DNA from: Marivibrio halodurans
Lineage (GTDB): Bacteria; Pseudomonadota; Alphaproteobacteria; UBA8366; Aestuariispiraceae
Length of the DNA: 64,000 nt
Direction: 5' to 3'
NCBI RefSeq assembly: GCF_017963645.1
Contig: NZ_JAGMWN010000006.1
Span: 295,916-359,915, forward strand
Shown here: positions 16,504-25,355 of the stretch, piece by piece
How the letters are laid out: every line of letters starts with the position of its first letter
How positions within the stretch are numbered: position 1 is the first letter of the stretch
The notes under the pieces: model-generated
The model's input: only the letters and a program-made list of their open reading frames with translations
The model's database searches: none
Told to the model about the DNA's origin: nothing
Program-made: the position numbers and the translations under genes

Positions 16504-17157
16504 TCAGTCCGGCGCGATGTCCGATTCCAGGGTTTCCGGATCGGTCGCCTCGACGACGCGGCGCGCGGTTTCGTAGTCGAAGCCCTGCCGGCCGAGCGCG
16601 GCCAGATCGCGCGCGCGGCTGGCCTCGCGCATTTCCGCGGCGCGATAGGGGCCGATCCGCCGCCGCCGGGCATAGCGGATGGCCGCGGCCATGTCGGTCG
16701 TCCGGTGATCGGCACGCTCCCCGGCTCCCGGGTCGGCGCCGGTCTCCAACGCGATATCCTCCGCCAGCGTGGAGAGCGCGGTATCGATCTCCGCCGTCTC
16801 CACGCCCTTCTGCATCAGGGTACGGCGGATCGCGCGCACGCCCTTGCCCTGCCGGTGCAGGCTCGCCGCGCGGGCCTGCGCGTAGGCCGTGTCGTCGAGC
16901 AGCCCGACTTCCTGGAAGCGCGCGATGATTCGGTCCACCGCCCGTGCCCCTTCCGCCCTGTCGGTGTCGTGCAGCAGGGCGGAGCGATCGACCCGCCGCA
17001 TCAGGACCCGGCGGAGATTCTCCGCGCTGGTCGCGAACCGCTCCAGATAATGATAGGCCGCCTTCTCCAGACGCTCGGGCGTCGCCGGGCGAGGCGTTCC
17101 ACGACCGGGCCGGGTCTGGGAATCGGTCCCTTCCCTGATTTTTTTGGGCTCGTTCAT
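16504..17157 (-). CDS. recX: RecX family regulatory protein
   Basis: 217 residues. The family's three-helix repeats are visible: AAYHYLERFATSAENLRRVL, FQEVGLLDDTAYAQARAASLHRQGKGVRAIRRTLMQKGV and AAIRYARRRRIGPY... GFDYETARRVVE. RecX binds RecA filaments and limits their growth. No recA is in the window. The N-terminal ~25 residues are charged and probably flexible. A TATAAT -10 element and a CRP-like palindrome lie upstream on this strand. AAGG is very close to the ATG, so initiation may be weak or leader-dependent. Confidence 0.85.
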   Translation of the reverse strand: MNEPKKIREGTDSQTRPGRGTPRPATPERLEKAAYHYLERFATSAENLRRVLMRRVDRSALLHDTDRAEGARAVDRIIARFQEVGLLDDTAYAQARAASLHRQGKGVRAIRRTLMQKGVETAEIDTALSTLAEDIALETGADPGAGERADHRTTDMAAAIRYARRRRIGPYRAAEMREASRARDLAALGRQGFDYETARRVVEATDPETLESDIAPD

Positions 17158-17185
17158 CCTTTATCTTTCAATAGGTTACCAAGAA

Positions 17186-17191
17186 ATTATA
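17186..17191 (-). promoter_or_regulatory. TATAAT -10 element for recX
   Basis: A perfect TATAAT on the minus strand, about 30 bases upstream of the recX ATG in an AT-rich stretch. The -35 hexamer at 17 bases is poor (TATGAA), which would suit an activated promoter. Confidence 0.45.
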
Positions 17192-17218
17192 GGGAACCCT
17201 CCGGAAAATTCATAGCAC

Positions 17219-17234
17219 TGTGACGATCATCACA
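17219..17234. promoter_or_regulatory. CRP-family binding site (TGTGA-N6-TCACA)
   Basis: An exact match to the CRP/FNR-family palindrome: TGTGA at 17219-17223 and TCACA at 17230-17234 with the spacer CGATCA. Its centre is about 47 bases upstream of the start point predicted from the recX -10 element, and about 360 bases upstream of the EAL gene. It could serve either gene. Confidence 0.5.
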
Positions 17235-17375
17235 GATTCCTTGGAGGCCACGCCCTATTCTGCACGAGTTGGATCGACGGGCGGCGAGAACGCGGCCCCG
17301 GGATCCTCAGAGTAACCGGAAGGTCGGTGACCAAATCCTGCCCCTCCCATCCGGCACCGGCCTAACGGTTCAAGG

Positions 17376-17405
17376 CGGCGGCGTCTCCCTCGGGAGACGC
17401 CGCCG
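17376..17405. repeat. Perfect 14-bp inverted repeat (hairpin) in the leader of the EAL gene
   Basis: CGGCGGCGTCTCCC (17376-17389) and its exact reverse complement (17392-17405) are separated by two bases. It has no T run. It is either a terminator protecting the EAL promoter or a 5' leader structure. The rest of 17235-17587 shows no gene; a TAGAAT at 17463 lacks a matching -35. Confidence 0.55.
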
Positions 17406-17587
17406 TTCACTTTGGCGACGTGGAAACCAGGGCGTGATAACACCCCATTAAGACATTCCACCTAGAATAACCTCCCTGGATGGCGCTACCCTCGCATGTA
17501 CGCCTGCGTAAGGACGGTCCGCGTGTGATTGACCCATGTGACGGGGGTCCATGTGGCGTTGGCGAGGAACATGGTGGCAAGGTACTG

Positions 17588-19306
17588 ATGACTGAGCGCG
17601 ATGGACCCGGCTTCGACAGCGGCTTTTATAAGAGCGCCCTGGAGAAGGTCGGCGAAGGCATTCTTATGGTCGATACCGACGGCCGGATTCAGTGGGCGAA
17701 TCCGTCGGCCGAGGCGCTGTTCGCCGCCGGTCGCCGGTCGATGGTCGGCCGCTCGCTGAGTCAGATCCTGCCGGAGGAAAGCCGCGAGACTCACGGTAAT
17801 TACCTTAACGGAAAAATGAGCGCGGGCCCGTCCCACATCATGGGCAAGGGCCGCTATGTCGCCGGACGCACCCTGGAGGGGCGCGCGCTTGAACTCTATG
17901 TCAACATCACTCGTTTCCAGGAGAATGAGCGCGACTATTATATCGCCGTCGTGCGCGACGTCTCGATGGAGCGGGAATTCCAGCGCAGTCTCCACCATCG
18001 AAGCACCTTCGATTTCATCACCCAGCTGCTGAACCGGGAGGGGTTCAACGCCGAGGGTCGAACCCGGCACAAGGAGGCGAAGGCGGCGGGGGAACCGCTC
18101 TGGATCGGTATCCTCAACGTATCGGGCATCGGGCGCATCAACCATTGGATCGGATACGAGGCGGGCGATCTCGCCCTGCACGAGATCGGTTTCCGCCTGC
18201 ATTATATTTTCGGTGCCCCGGCGCTGATCGGCCGGGTGGATGGGAATGAGTTCGCTATCCTCCAGCCCGCCAACCGGGCGCCGAAAACCGCGGCCGATCT
18301 GGCGCGGACAGCGGCCGCGCTGGGCTATGAGATCGATGTCGGCGGTCGGTCGATCGATGTCCGGTTCTCCTGCGGCGCCGCCTACAGCAATGACGGACCC
18401 GAGGAGGAGAACTTCACGGATTTCTTCGCCCGCGCCCGGACGGCGCTGCGCGAGGCCCGGATTTCCGACGGGGACCATATCGCGGTCTATTACGACAAGA
18501 CGCTCGACCGGCGGGAGCGCATCGCGCGCGCGCTGGAAAACGAGTTGGTCCATGCGCTGGCGCGCGACGAATTCTTCATCGAGGTTCAGCCGAAGGTCGG
18601 GATGGACCGGCGCGTCGCCGGCTACGAGGCGCTGTTGCGTTGGCGGGCGCAGGACGGAGAACTGGTGCCGCCCGGCGTCTTCATCCCAATCGCGGAGGCG
18701 AACGGCACGATCCGGACCATCGGCGTGTGGGTCTTCCAGCAGGTCTGCGATCTTGCCGCGCGGGAGAAATTCAAGGAACGCGGGATACGCATCTCGGTCA
18801 ACCTGTCACCCCGCCAGATGGAGAGCGGTACCCTGCCGGACATGCTGGCCAAGATTTGCGCCGATAGCGGGGCCGACCCCTCGACCATCGAGCTGGAGGT
18901 GACCGAAAGCTGGGCGGTGCAGGATTACGAGCGCGGCTCGGGCCTGTTGCGTCGGCTCAAGGAGAAGGGTTTCGGCATCAGCCTTGATGACTTCGGCACG
19001 GGCTATTCCTCGCTCGGCGCGCTCGTCCGGCTGCCTGTCGATACCATCAAGGTGGACCGCTCGCTGCTGCCGATCGATGTCGAGGACGATCCGGAGGCCC
19101 GCAAGCTCCTCAAGGCGACGATCGATCTGTGTCGGGCGATCGGGCGCGAGGTGCTGGTCGAGGGCGTCGAGACCGAAGCGCAATTCGCCATTCTGGCCGA
19201 GAACGGGTGCGATCTGGCCCAGGGTTATCTGTTCGGAAAGCCCAGGCGTTTCGAGACGCTGGAAGCCGATATGCAGGGTCGGCAAAGCCTGATCCGCGCG
19301 GTTTAG
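17588..19306 (+). CDS. PAS-GGDEF(degenerate)-EAL cyclic-di-GMP phosphodiesterase
   Basis: 572 residues from ATG 17588, chosen for the AAGG eight bases upstream; an earlier ATG at 17480 adds unconserved residues. A PAS sensor (about 12-125) has GEGILMVDTDGRIQWANPSAE. The GGDEF domain has RVDGNEFAIL at 217-226, so the signature is DGNEF and cyclase activity is unlikely. The EAL domain keeps YEALLRW (347), VNLSPRQ, ELEVTES, LDDFGTGYSSL, IKVDRS and VEGVET, all needed for phosphodiesterase activity. No membrane segment is seen, so it is probably a cytosolic enzyme hydrolysing c-di-GMP under PAS control. Confidence 0.92.
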   Translation: MTERDGPGFDSGFYKSALEKVGEGILMVDTDGRIQWANPSAEALFAAGRRSMVGRSLSQILPEESRETHGNYLNGKMSAGPSHIMGKGRYVAGRTLEGRALELYVNITRFQENERDYYIAVVRDVSMEREFQRSLHHRSTFDFITQLLNREGFNAEGRTRHKEAKAAGEPLWIGILNVSGIGRINHWIGYEAGDLALHEIGFRLHYIFGAPALIGRVDGNEFAILQPANRAPKTAADLARTAAALGYEIDVGGRSIDVRFSCGAAYSNDGPEEENFTDFFARARTALREARISDGDHIAVYYDKTLDRRERIARALENELVHALARDEFFIEVQPKVGMDRRVAGYEALLRWRAQDGELVPPGVFIPIAEANGTIRTIGVWVFQQVCDLAAREKFKERGIRISVNLSPRQMESGTLPDMLAKICADSGADPSTIELEVTESWAVQDYERGSGLLRRLKEKGFGISLDDFGTGYSSLGALVRLPVDTIKVDRSLLPIDVEDDPEARKLLKATIDLCRAIGREVLVEGVETEAQFAILAENGCDLAQGYLFGKPRRFETLEADMQGRQSLIRAV

Positions 19307-19445
19307 GCATTGTCGGTCCTGGCCGGCATCGCGCCGCGCATGGGACGTCCCGCATCGCCGCCCCTGCCCCGTTCGCCGGCGATTGCGCGCCGGAGGAGTT
19401 TCGCGGCTTGTCCAAGCGGCGAGAAGGCGTATTTTCGTCGCCATC

Positions 19446-20360
19446 ATGAGCGCACCCTCCTCCGAAACCTCGCAAGAATCCGCCGACCCGGCCTCCGCCG
19501 GCGCGGCGGGTGGTAGCACCCTCGCCGCGCGCGGCGCGCCGCCCAAGGGAACGCGCAGACGCTTGTCGCGCGCGCTGGGGCCCCGGCGCTTCGGGCCCGT
19601 CAACTGGCTCGGCCTGTGGAGCCTTTATCTGAAGGAAGTGCGGCGCTTCCTCAATGTCGCGACCCAAACGGTGGCCGCGCCGGTGATCACGACGCTGCTT
19701 TTCCTCGCCATCTTCACCCTGGCTCTCGGCCGGTCGGTGGAAACGGTGCACGGTGTCGTCTTCGCCCAGTTCCTGGCGCCGGGCCTCATCATGATGTCGA
19801 TGGTGCAGAACGCCTTCGCCAATACGTCGAGTTCACTGGTGATCTCCAAGATCCAGGGCAATATCGTCGATGTCCTGATGCCGCCGATCAACGCGACGGA
19901 GTTCGTGGTGGCCTATGCCGCCGCGGGCGTCACGCGCGGGATCGTCGTCGGTGCCTCGGTCGGGATCGTCATGGCCTTCTTCGTGCCGGTGGTGATCCAT
20001 CATCTCTGGGCGGTGCTCTATTTCTCGATCGCCGCATCGCTCATGCTGTCCTCGATCGGCATGATCGCCGGTATCTGGGCGGACAAGTTCGATCACATGG
20101 CGGCGATCACCAACTTCGTGATCACGCCCTTCGCCTTCCTGTCCGGCACCTTCTATTCGATCGAGCGCTTGCCCCCGCCCTTCTACGAGATCGCGCATTT
20201 CAATCCTTTCTTCTATATGATCGATGGCTTCCGCTATGGCTTTATCGATCAGTCGGATACCAGCCCCTGGTTGGGCGCATTGGTCATGCTGTCGATCAAT
20301 CTGGGCTTGTTGGCGATCGCCTGGGGCTTGGTTCGGCGCGGGTGGAAGCTGAAGGCGTGA
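19446..20360 (+). CDS. ABC-2 type transporter permease
   Basis: 304 residues with about 50 residues of flexible N-terminus, then six hydrophobic segments. The ABC-2 signature is clear: FAQFLAPGLIMMSMVQNAFANTSSSLVISK, IVDVLMPPINATEFVVAY, and FVITPFAFLSGTFYSIERLPPPFYEIAHFNPFFYMIDGFRYG. This family exports polysaccharides, lipids or drugs with a partner ATPase. No ATPase is nearby. A paralogous permease follows 51 bases later. Confidence 0.88.
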   Translation: MSAPSSETSQESADPASAGAAGGSTLAARGAPPKGTRRRLSRALGPRRFGPVNWLGLWSLYLKEVRRFLNVATQTVAAPVITTLLFLAIFTLALGRSVETVHGVVFAQFLAPGLIMMSMVQNAFANTSSSLVISKIQGNIVDVLMPPINATEFVVAYAAAGVTRGIVVGASVGIVMAFFVPVVIHHLWAVLYFSIAASLMLSSIGMIAGIWADKFDHMAAITNFVITPFAFLSGTFYSIERLPPPFYEIAHFNPFFYMIDGFRYGFIDQSDTSPWLGALVMLSINLGLLAIAWGLVRRGWKLKA

Positions 20361-20411
20361 CGGTCGTGGCGCGGCCGGGATGGACGCGGCGCTGAAGGCG
20401 GGGACAGGGCA

Positions 20412-21227
20412 ATGGGAACGGAACGGGCGATGCGGACATCCCGGGTTCGGCGCTACGGTCTCGTCAACTGGCTGGGCGTGAGTAGCCTGTTGATGCGCGA
20501 GCTGCGGCGGGAATGGCGCTTCTTCGGCGTCGCCATCCTGGGCCCCGCGCTTCAGGCCAGCCTCTTCGCCGCCGTCTTCACGCTGGCCGCCGGGCGCGAC
20601 GTGCCGGATCTGGGCGGGCTTTCCTTCTTCGACTTCCTGGCTCCCGGTCTCGTCCTGGCGGCCGTCATGCAGCGGGCCTTCGAGGCGACCGCCTATACCC
20701 TGATGTTCGATAAGCTGGAGGCCGCGATCGGCGACTTGCTCGGCGCGCCGATGACGGCGGCGGAGGTGCTGGCCGGCTGGATCGGCTCGGCCGTCGCGAT
20801 CAGCGTCGCGATTGGCGTCTCGGTGGCGGCGGCGATGATGCTGTTCGGGCTGGAATTGCCGCGTTATCCGCTGGTGACGCTCTGGTTCGGGGGCTGCGCC
20901 ATCCTGCTGTTCGCGGCGGCGGGCATCGTCGCCGCCATCCTGTCGGAGAAATGGGACGGCCTCTCCGGCAAGGAGACCTTCATCCTGGTGCCGCTCATCT
21001 TCCTGTCCGGCACCTTCTTCCCGCTGGAGGCGGTGCCGGAGGGGTTCTGGCGCACGGCCTTCCAGTTGAATCCGATCGTCTATCTGGTGGATGGTTTCCG
21101 CTACGGCGTCACCGGCCAGGGCTCGATCGATCCGACGACCGCGGCCCTCATCGCCTTCGCCGCCGCGGCCGCGATGACCCTGCTCGCCCACGCGATCTTC
21201 AAGAGTGGCTATAAGATAAAGCCGTGA
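20412..21227 (+). CDS. ABC-2 type transporter permease, paralogue of the preceding gene
   Basis: 271 residues, six hydrophobic segments. It shares the same order of motifs as the gene before it: GLVNWLGVSSLLMREL, FFDFLAPGLVLAAVMQRAFEATAYTLMFDK, IGDLLGAPMTAAEVLAG, FLSGTFFPLEAVPEGFW and LNPIVYLVDGFRYGVTG. The pair likely arose by duplication and may form a heterodimeric channel. ATG 20412 has AGGG upstream; ATG 20430 is possible. No ATP-binding subunit is present in the window. Confidence 0.87.
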   Translation: MGTERAMRTSRVRRYGLVNWLGVSSLLMRELRREWRFFGVAILGPALQASLFAAVFTLAAGRDVPDLGGLSFFDFLAPGLVLAAVMQRAFEATAYTLMFDKLEAAIGDLLGAPMTAAEVLAGWIGSAVAISVAIGVSVAAAMMLFGLELPRYPLVTLWFGGCAILLFAAAGIVAAILSEKWDGLSGKETFILVPLIFLSGTFFPLEAVPEGFWRTAFQLNPIVYLVDGFRYGVTGQGSIDPTTAALIAFAAAAAMTLLAHAIFKSGYKIKP

Positions 21228-21393
21228 CGGCCCCCGGCGGGCTCTCTTTCCAGACTCCCGGCCGATTTCCCTGGATCGACGCCGCTCCCGAATTGACGAA
21301 TGCGGGGCGCTTGGGCACTGTCCGCGTTTCCCGGAATTCCGGGGCCCGCGCCGGGCCGTGGCGTATTGAGAAAAGCGAGAAGGAACGGGACCG

Positions 21394-22605
21394 ATGACCG
21401 CCCCCGACGGCACCCATCTGATGAACACCTATGCCCGCAGCGCGATCGCGTTCGAGCGCGGCGAGGGCGTCTATCTGGTGGATCGCGAGGGGCGACGTTA
21501 TCTCGACTTCTATGCCGGTATCGCGGTCAATTCCCTGGGCCATGCCCATCCGGGCCTGGTCGAGGCATTGCAGGCGCAGGCGGCGAAGCTCCTCCATGTC
21601 GCCAATCTCTATCGCATCCCGGAGGGGGAGCGGCTGGCCGCGCGGCTGTGCGAGCGGTCCTTCGCGGATGTCGTCTTCTTCTGCAATTCCGGCGCGGAGG
21701 CGCTGGAGGGCATGATAAAGCTCGCCCGGCGCTATCATCACGTGAAGGGCAATCCGCGAAAATACCGCATCGTCACCTGCGAGGGCGCCTTCCACGGGCG
21801 GACGATGACGACGATCTCGGCGGCCAATAATCCGAAATATCTCGACGGCTTCGGTCCGAAGGTGGAAGGCTTCGACAGCGTTCCCTTCGGCAATATGAAT
21901 GCCGTGCGCGGCGCCATCGGCGAGGAGACGGCCGCGATCCTGGTGGAGCCGATCCAGGGCGAGGGCGGGATTCGCCCGGCCGATCTTCAGTTCATGCGCG
22001 ATCTGCGCGCGGCCTGCGACGAATTCGGCCTGCTGCTGATCCTGGACGAGGTGCAATGCGGCAACGGCCGGACGGGCCGGATGTGGGCGCATGAATGGGC
22101 CGGCATCGCGCCGGATGCGGTCGCCACCGCCAAGGGCATCGGCGGCGGCTTCCCGCTGGGCGCGATCCTGGCGACGGACGAGGCGGCCTCCGGCATGGTG
22201 CCGGGCGTGCATGGCACGACCTTCGGCGGCAACCCGCTGGCCATGGCGGCGGGCAACGCGGTCATGGACGTGCTGGCGGCGGAAGGCTTCCTCGACGGCG
22301 TCGACCGCGTGGGGCGCTATCTGTGGCGCAAGCTGGAGGCGCTGTGCCAGGCGCATCCGGGCGTCTTCCGCTCCGTGCGCGGGGCGGGCCTGATGCTGGG
22401 CCTCGTCTGCGAGGGGGAGAGCGGCACCGTCAACGCGGAGGTGGTGAGCAAGCTGCGCGAGCATGGGCTGCTGACCGTCGGCGCGGGGGACAATGTGGTC
22501 CGGCTGCTGCCGCCGCTGATCATCGAGGACGCGCATGTGGACGAGGCGCTCTCCATCCTGGAGACGGTCGCCGGCGAGATCGAGGAGACGCGCGATGCGG
22601 CCTAA
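21394..22605 (+). CDS. argD: ArgD, acetylornithine aminotransferase
   Basis: 403 residues, class III PLP aminotransferase. Motifs: [70 protein letters not shown], the PLP-lysine in [13 protein letters not shown], and [18 protein letters not shown]. It converts N-acetylglutamate semialdehyde to N-acetylornithine in arginine synthesis. Its last 11 bases overlap argF, so the two are coupled. Confidence 0.95.
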   Translation: MTAPDGTHLMNTYARSAIAFERGEGVYLVDREGRRYLDFYAGIAVNSLGHAHPGLVEALQAQAAKLLHVANLYRIPEGERLAARLCERSFADVVFFCNSGAEALEGMIKLARRYHHVKGNPRKYRIVTCEGAFHGRTMTTISAANNPKYLDGFGPKVEGFDSVPFGNMNAVRGAIGEETAAILVEPIQGEGGIRPADLQFMRDLRAACDEFGLLLILDEVQCGNGRTGRMWAHEWAGIAPDAVATAKGIGGGFPLGAILATDEAASGMVPGVHGTTFGGNPLAMAAGNAVMDVLAAEGFLDGVDRVGRYLWRKLEALCQAHPGVFRSVRGAGLMLGLVCEGESGTVNAEVVSKLREHGLLTVGAGDNVVRLLPPLIIEDAHVDEALSILETVAGEIEETRDAA

Positions 22606-23500
22606 GCATTTTCTCGACCTCGACAAGTTCGACGAGGCCACGCTGCGCGACATGCTGAATCGCGGCAATGCCGCGCGCGATTTCAAGCCGGGCGGGGCCA
22701 AGCCGCTCGACGGCCGGGTGCTGGCCTGTATCTTCGAGAAACCCTCGACCCGCACGCGTGTCAGTTTCGATGTCGGAATGAAGCAGCTTGGCGGCGAGAC
22801 GGTGGTGCTGACCCCGGCGGAAACGCAACTGGGCCGGGGAGAGACCATCGCGGATACCGCCCGCGTGCTCTCGCGCTATGTCGATGCGATCATGCTGCGC
22901 ACGACGGAGGAGGAGAAGCTCCTCGAACTGGCGGAACATGCGACGGTTCCGGTGATCAACGGTCTGACCGACCGCACGCACCCCTGCCAGCTCATGGCCG
23001 ATGTCATGACTTATGAGCAGCATCGCGGGCCCATCGCGGGCAAGACGGTCGCCTGGGCCGGCGACGGCAACAACATGGCGACGAGCTGGATTCACGCCGC
23101 GGCGCGGTTCCGCTTCACGCTCAAGATCGCCTGCCCGCCGGAGCTTGAGCCGCCCCGGGACGTGGTCGATTGGGCGATCGCGGAGGGTTGCGACCTGCGT
23201 ATCACCCACGATCCGGCCGAGGCGGTGAGCGGCGCCGACTGCGTCGTGACGGACGTCTGGGTCTCCATGGGGGACAAGGACGCGCCGGTGCGCCATAACC
23301 AGCTTCAGCCCTATCAGGTGGACGAGCGTTTGATGGCCCGGGCCAAGCCGGAGGCCATCTTCATGCACTGCTTGCCCGCCCATCGCGGCGAGGAGGCGAC
23401 CGCCGGCGTCATCGACGGTCCGCAATCCGTCGTCTGGGACGAGGCGGAGAACCGCATGCACGCGCAGAAAGGCATCCTGCTCTGGTGCCTCGGAGGATAG
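22595..23500 (+). CDS. argF: ArgF, ornithine carbamoyltransferase
   Basis: 301 residues. The carbamoyl phosphate loop is [15 protein letters not shown], followed by [38 protein letters not shown], the ornithine-site [10 protein letters not shown] and [12 protein letters not shown]. It makes citrulline from ornithine and carbamoyl phosphate. The start ATG lies inside the end of argD; upstream in-frame codons are argD shadow. The order argD-argF-hslO is common in alphaproteobacteria. Confidence 0.97.
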   Translation: MRPKHFLDLDKFDEATLRDMLNRGNAARDFKPGGAKPLDGRVLACIFEKPSTRTRVSFDVGMKQLGGETVVLTPAETQLGRGETIADTARVLSRYVDAIMLRTTEEEKLLELAEHATVPVINGLTDRTHPCQLMADVMTYEQHRGPIAGKTVAWAGDGNNMATSWIHAAARFRFTLKIACPPELEPPRDVVDWAIAEGCDLRITHDPAEAVSGADCVVTDVWVSMGDKDAPVRHNQLQPYQVDERLMARAKPEAIFMHCLPAHRGEEATAGVIDGPQSVVWDEAENRMHAQKGILLWCLGG

Positions 23501-23658
23501 CGGTGTCGGGCCGTCGAACGGCGCCGGGCTGACAAGTTCCGCGCCGGTCCCTATATCTCGCGCGGGGCTGCGTAAGGACCGCGCCCGTTTCCATGCGCGC
23601 CCACCTCGCGCAGGTAAGGCGCGCTCGCGCAAGCAAGGAAAAAGGAAAGAAGTAACCC

Positions 23659-24618
23659 ATGTCCGCACAGTCCGCGCCCGCGCTGACCGACGATTGCGTC
23701 CAGCCCTTCCTGATCGACGCCAGCGGCGTCAACGGCCGGCTGGTCCGCCTGGGCGGGGCGATCGACGGAATCCTGGCGCGGCACAGCTATCCGGACCCGG
23801 TGAAGCGGTTGTTGGGAGAGTTCCTGGCCCTCGGCGCGGGGCTTGCCACGACACTCAAATATGACGGTGTCTTCACCCTCCAGACCAAGGGCGACGGGCC
23901 GGTCCCGATGATGGTGGCCGACGTCACCTCCGAGGGCGCGGTGCGCGGCTTCGCCCAGGTGACCGGCGAAACCCCGGCGTCCGAGGCGATCGGCGACGCG
24001 CCCGTGCCCCGGCTGCTGGGCGAGGGGTACCTCGCCTTCACCGTGGATCAGGGTGGGGACATGGACCGGTATCAGGGGGTGGTGGAACTTTCCGGCGCGA
24101 CGCTCGAGGATTGCGTCCATCACTATTTCGAGCAGTCGGAGCAATTTTCCTCCGCCATCAAGCTTTCCGCCGGGACCGGAAGGGACGGCAGTTGGCGTGC
24201 CGCCTGCCTGTCGGTTCAGCGTCTGCCGGACGAGGGCGGCACCGGCGCCCAGGCGCGCGAGGAAACCGAGGACGACTGGCGCCGTGCCGTGACGCTGATG
24301 GCGACGGCGAAGGAGGCGGAGCTCCTCGATCCCGACCTGACGCCCGACCAGCTTCTGTTCCGGCTGTTCCACGAGGACGGCGTACGGGTGTTCGAGCCTC
24401 GGGCGCTCGATGACCGCTGCCGCTGCTCGCGCGAGCGGTCGGGGCGGATGCTGATCGCGCTCGGCCGCGAGGAATTGAGCGATCTCAAGTTCGACGACGG
24501 CACGGTCGAGGTGACCTGCCAGTTCTGCAATCGCTCCGAACGGTTCACCGATGCGGACCTCGACGTGGTCGAGGCCGAGGTCGCCCGGGAGGCGGCGGAA
24601 GAGGAGAAGACGCAATGA
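23659..24618 (+). CDS. hslO: HslO (Hsp33) redox-regulated chaperonin
   Basis: 319 residues. N-terminal domain: PFLIDASGVNGRLVRLGGAIDGIL and LKYDGVFTLQTKGDGPVPMMVADVT. The C-terminal redox switch keeps all four zinc cysteines, DRCRCSRERSGRML and VTCQFCNRSERF. On oxidation the zinc is released and the protein becomes a holdase chaperone. It is slightly longer than E. coli Hsp33 because of an acidic C-terminal tail. Its stop overlaps the next start (ATGA). Confidence 0.96.
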   Translation: MSAQSAPALTDDCVQPFLIDASGVNGRLVRLGGAIDGILARHSYPDPVKRLLGEFLALGAGLATTLKYDGVFTLQTKGDGPVPMMVADVTSEGAVRGFAQVTGETPASEAIGDAPVPRLLGEGYLAFTVDQGGDMDRYQGVVELSGATLEDCVHHYFEQSEQFSSAIKLSAGTGRDGSWRAACLSVQRLPDEGGTGAQAREETEDDWRRAVTLMATAKEAELLDPDLTPDQLLFRLFHEDGVRVFEPRALDDRCRCSRERSGRMLIALGREELSDLKFDDGTVEVTCQFCNRSERFTDADLDVVEAEVAREAAEEEKTQ

Positions 24619-25238
24619 CGCGCGCACGATCGATCATCCAACGGTTCGGATCCGCTTTTCCGGGATTGGCGGCACTTGCCGGCGCGACGGCCCTGTTGAG
24701 CGCCTGCGCCTCGGATGTGGAGGTGCCGCGCTATGCGGATATAACCTTCGCCTACAAGCAGCCGATCGCGCTCGACGTCGCCGATATCGAGGTGGTGCGG
24801 GTCTATAAGCCCCGCGCGACACCGCCCAATGTCGAGACCGAATTTCCGGTGAGCCCGCTGGAAACCGCGGCGCGCTGGGCCAACGACCGGCTGCGCGCGG
24901 TCGGTGACAGCGGCACCGCGACCCTGCGCATCCTGGAGGCGGGCGTGGTGGAAAAGCCGCTGGAGAAGGACACCGGCGTCACCGGTCTGTTCAAGACCGA
25001 TCAGGCGGCGGAATATACCGCCCGCTATGTGGTCGAGCTGAGCGCGGAGGCGACCGACAGCCAGACCGGCGCCCGGACCCGCGCGGAAGTCACGCGCAGC
25101 CAGACGGTGCCCGAGGGCCTGACCTATAACGAGCGCGAACGGGTCTGGTATCAACTGACCGAGAAACTGGCCCGCGATCTGGACCGGCAAATGGAAGAGA
25201 ACATCCACCAGCATCTGCGGCCCTTCCTGACGGACTGA
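24615..25238 (+). CDS. Conserved-type lipoprotein of unknown function
   Basis: 207 residues. A signal peptide ends in the lipobox LLSAC, with Ala at +2, so outer-membrane sorting is expected. The mature part has an Asp/Glu-rich two-layer pattern, YKQPIALDVADIEVVRVYKP, WANDRLRAVGDSGTATLRI, and a repeated beta section ending VWYQLTEKLARDLDRQMEENI. No catalytic motif is visible. It is translationally coupled to hslO by a four-base overlap, which is the only hint of role. I do not recognise a named family. Confidence 0.8.
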   Translation: MTRARSIIQRFGSAFPGLAALAGATALLSACASDVEVPRYADITFAYKQPIALDVADIEVVRVYKPRATPPNVETEFPVSPLETAARWANDRLRAVGDSGTATLRILEAGVVEKPLEKDTGVTGLFKTDQAAEYTARYVVELSAEATDSQTGARTRAEVTRSQTVPEGLTYNERERVWYQLTEKLARDLDRQMEENIHQHLRPFLTD

Positions 25239-25305
25239 GCCGCGCGGGCAGCCACCGCGCAACCGGCGTCCCCTCGCGCCGGGCGCCAGTATCAGTGACC
25301 CCCGG

Positions 25306-25338
25306 GTTCCGATGGGCGGTGTGACCCCCCATCGGAAC
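25306..25338. terminator. 11-bp hairpin between converging genes
   Basis: GTTCCGATGGG (25306-25316) pairs exactly with CCCATCGGAAC (25328-25338) across an 11-base loop. It lies between the lipoprotein gene (plus) and the ankyrin/PDZ gene (minus), so it probably stops both transcripts. Confidence 0.65.
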
Positions 25339-25355
25339 TCATCCCCATTCGGATA

